A DNA stretch of 64,000 nt from Candidatus Binataceae bacterium (GTDB lineage: Bacteria > Desulfobacterota > Binatia > Binatales > Binataceae), in assembly GCA_035308025.1 (NCBI GenBank), contig DATGHL010000022.1, positions 1 to 64,000 on the forward strand, given 5' to 3'. The first letter of the stretch is position 1; every line of letters starts with the position of its first letter. The notes under the pieces were generated by a model, which saw only the letters and a program-made list of their open reading frames with translations, did not search any database and had not been told where the DNA came from. The translations under genes and the position numbers were made by a program. Positions 61,926-64,000 of this stretch are shown in pieces.

Positions 61926-63650
61926 ATGGCAAATTCGCGGAGCATGACGCAGCGCCTCTTTGGCGCGGCCTTTTCGTTTGTCGCGCTCGCGGCGGTGATC
62001 GCGCTTTTTTTCACCTATCGGCGTTACCAGCCGGCGCCGCATCCGCCGCGCCTGAGTGTCGATGCGCGCGAGCTTCCTTACTATGCGTTCTGCTCCTTTT
62101 ACCGCATGTTGGCCGCCTATCTGATTGCGTTGGTCTTCTCGCTGATTTATGGAATCGCGGCGGCGCACAGTCGCGCCCGCGAGCGCGTCATGATTCCGAT
62201 TATCGATATTGCGCAATCGGTGCCGGTGGTCGGATTTTTCCCGGCCGCAATCTTTTTCTTCGTTGCGCTGGCCCCCGGGCGTCTCGGCGTCGAGATCGCG
62301 GCCATTTTCCTGATTTTCACCAGCATGGCCTGGAACATGGTGCTTGGCGTCTTCGAGTCGGTGCGCACGATTCCCAACGACTCGATGGAAGCGCTGGGCG
62401 CATTTGGCGCGAATTCATGGCTAAAACTCCGGCGACTGCTGCTGCCCGCATGCGTTCCCAAGCTGGTCTACAACTCGATCCTCTCCTGGGTCGCGGGCTG
62501 GTACTACCTGATTGCCTGCGAAATTATCACCGCCGGACCCACCTCGTACCGTCTACCCGGCCTCGGCAGCTATCTGATTACCGCGGCGGACAAGGGACGT
62601 TCGGGGGAGATCGTGGCCGGGCTGCTCGCACTACTGGCGATCATTGTCACGATGGACCTGCTGATGTGGCAGCCGCTCTCGGTGTGGGCAGAAAAATTCC
62701 GCTACGAATTTGCTGCGAGTCCCGAGCCGATGCGCTCGCTCGGGGGGCTGGATGCGGTTTCTGCGATTGGGCCGGCGCTGGTGCGCGCGGTACGCCTCAG
62801 CTTCACCCCGGTGATCCGCGCTCTGCGGAGCGCGCTCAGCGCAACCGCGCCGTTTAATCTCGCGGCTCATCCGGCAATTGTGCGTGCGGGCCGGCTCGTG
62901 CGACTGATGGTGATGGCAGGCTTCGCTTTTCTCTTGGTCTACGGGGTGATCGCGGGGGCGATCGCGCTGGTGCGAACGCTTTCGGCGCCGTGGCCTGCGA
63001 TCGCGGCGCAGATTCCGGCGGCGACCCTGGCTTCGACGATTCGTCTGACGATCGCCTATCTGATTTCACTGGGCTGGACGATTCCATGCGCGATTTATGC
63101 GAGCGAAAATCAACGTTTCGCTCGTGCTATTGCGCCGATTGCGGAGATTATCGGTTCAGTGCCGGCGACGGCGCTGTTTCCGCTGATCGTATTGATTGTG
63201 ATTCGGTATACCGGCGGCATGAACCTCGCCTCTATCCTGCTGATTCTCACCGGGATGCAGTGGTATCTGCTGTTCAACCTGTTGGGCGGCGTCAATCAGA
63301 TTCCCGCCGATCTCAAGGAAGCCGTGCGCTCGATGGGCCTCAGCCGCATCGCCCGCTGGCGCAAGCTCACACTGCCGGCGATTGCACCCTCGCTGCTGAC
63401 CGGCAGCATCACCGCATGGGGCGGCGGGTGGAATGCGCTGATCCTTTCGGAATACTTTCCCTATCGGGGCGTTACCCACAAAGTCTTTGGCCTGGGCGCG
63501 ATGCTCGATGTTGCAACTTACGAGAAGTACAACGGACAGATGATTTTGCTGACGCTGCTCTCGATGATTTTGGTCGTGATAGTGTTAAATCGGCTGGTCT
63601 GGCGCCGGCTATACGATCTGGCGACCGAACGCTATCGAATCGATTACTGA
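61926..63650 (+). CDS. ABC transporter permease, two fused permease domains (NitT/TauT type)
   Basis: I take the ATG at 61926 (MANSRSMTQRL); the frame is open from 61821. The product of 574 residues has two repeats of a binding-protein-dependent permease. The first has 'IIDIAQSVPVVGFFPAAIFFF' and the EAA loop 'SMEALGAFGANSWLKLRRLLLPACVPKL'; the second has 'IAEIIGSVPATALFPLIVLIVI' and 'DLKEAVRSMGLSRIARWRKLTLPAIAPSLLTG'. Such fused permeases are paired with an NrtC/TauB-type ATPase, which follows 39 bp later. The substrate is unknown (nitrate, sulfonate, aromatic acids or similar). Confidence 0.87.
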   Translation: MANSRSMTQRLFGAAFSFVALAAVIALFFTYRRYQPAPHPPRLSVDARELPYYAFCSFYRMLAAYLIALVFSLIYGIAAAHSRARERVMIPIIDIAQSVPVVGFFPAAIFFFVALAPGRLGVEIAAIFLIFTSMAWNMVLGVFESVRTIPNDSMEALGAFGANSWLKLRRLLLPACVPKLVYNSILSWVAGWYYLIACEIITAGPTSYRLPGLGSYLITAADKGRSGEIVAGLLALLAIIVTMDLLMWQPLSVWAEKFRYEFAASPEPMRSLGGLDAVSAIGPALVRAVRLSFTPVIRALRSALSATAPFNLAAHPAIVRAGRLVRLMVMAGFAFLLVYGVIAGAIALVRTLSAPWPAIAAQIPAATLASTIRLTIAYLISLGWTIPCAIYASENQRFARAIAPIAEIIGSVPATALFPLIVLIVIRYTGGMNLASILLILTGMQWYLLFNLLGGVNQIPADLKEAVRSMGLSRIARWRKLTLPAIAPSLLTGSITAWGGGWNALILSEYFPYRGVTHKVFGLGAMLDVATYEKYNGQMILLTLLSMILVVIVLNRLVWRRLYDLATERYRIDY

Positions 63651-63689
63651 ATGGGCAAAACCGATGCGTGACGCGGATCTCCCCGACCC

Positions 63690-64000
63690 ATGGCTCTGCT
63701 CGAGCTCAAGCATATCGCGAAGAGTTTCGCGCACGGCAAAGGCAGTCTGCCGGTGCTCGAAGATATCTCTTTCACCATTGATGAAGGACAGTTCGTCGCG
63801 GTCGTGGGGCCTTCCGGGTGCGGCAAATCGACGATGTTGCGCATCGTCAACGGGCTAATGCCGGCGACCTCGGGACAGGTGCTGTACCAGGGGCGGCAGG
63901 TTGACGGGATCAATCTGGAGTGCGCGCTGGTGTTCCAGTCGTTTGCGCTGCTGCCGTGGCTGTCGGTCAAGGCCAACGTCGAGTTGGGCCTGGAGGCGCG
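63690..64000 (+). CDS. ABC transporter ATP-binding protein, N-terminal part (runs off window)
   Basis: From the ATG at 63690 the frame stays open to the end. It reads 'LLELKHIAKSFAHGKGSLPVLEDISFTIDEGQFVAVVGPSGCGKSTMLRIVNGLMPATSG' with the Walker A GPSGCGKST and then 'ECALVFQSFALLPWLSV' with the Q-loop. It belongs to the NitT/TauT ATPase class and energises the fused permease just upstream. Signature and Walker B motifs are beyond the window. Confidence 0.93.
   Translation, partial: MALLELKHIAKSFAHGKGSLPVLEDISFTIDEGQFVAVVGPSGCGKSTMLRIVNGLMPATSGQVLYQGRQVDGINLECALVFQSFALLPWLSVKANVELGLEA

Overview
The window is a 64 kb, GC-rich, gene-dense piece of bacterial chromosome. Its content suggests a soil-type aerobe or facultative anaerobe with broad organic-acid and xenobiotic catabolism: acyl-CoA dehydrogenase, MaoC hydratases, CaiB/BaiF CoA-transferase, enoyl-CoA hydratase, Baeyer-Villiger monooxygenase, luciferase-like oxidoreductase and amidohydrolase. 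It also has a four-subunit fumarate reductase/succinate dehydrogenase and a 180-kDa-type NAD-glutamate dehydrogenase. This mix resembles uncultured Binatota/Desulfobacterota-like lineages, but that is inference: no rRNA or universal phylogenetic marker apart from ribosomal protein L32 is present.

Layout. 1-9.5 kb: lipid/CoA and small-molecule enzymes (acyl-CoA dehydrogenase end, FlK-like thioesterase, MaoC protein, Xaa-Pro aminopeptidase, methyltransferase, isochorismatase-like hydrolase, cupins, enoyl-CoA hydratase, 2-hydroxyacid dehydrogenase). 9.7-13 kb: monooxygenase and membrane proteins. 13.6-17.7 kb: yceD-rpmF-plsX, a ferritin-like gene and fabD. Around 0.7-0.9 kb and 15.8-16.65 kb the intergenic DNA carries a perfect and several near-perfect ParB-binding (parS) palindromes inside a recurrent repeat. 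17.7-22.1 kb: amidohydrolase and a copper block (outer-membrane-like protein, CopC, CopD, SCO). 22.3-26.8 kb: luciferase-like enzyme and frdABCD on the minus strand with a 65-bp tandem duplication between frdA and frdB. 27-34.3 kb: an accessory zone with an IS1595-type element carrying passenger genes, a lectin/fascin-like gene cut by it, remnants of etfA and an amidase, and a redoxin gene. 34.3-48.4 kb: regulators, threonine dehydratase, DUF255 protein, glycosyltransferase, and a four-gene operon with nagA. 48.4-56 kb: giant glutamate dehydrogenase, RNA methyltransferase and Rieske protein. 56.1-58.4 kb: an IS1-type element with 16-bp inverted repeats enclosing four passenger genes. 58.5-64 kb: Memo-like protein, hydrolase, CoA-transferase and a NitT/TauT-type ABC transporter running off the end.

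The most notable single object is the exported redoxin-DsbD-like gene at 32565-33809 (minus). Its reading frame is interrupted only by a TGA placed exactly at the first cysteine of a CxxC redox motif, and a 7-bp hairpin with a G-first loop starts 14 nt and opens its loop 21 nt downstream. I read this as a selenoprotein (UxxC thioredoxin-like) with a bacterial SECIS element. No tRNA, rRNA or CRISPR array was recognised.
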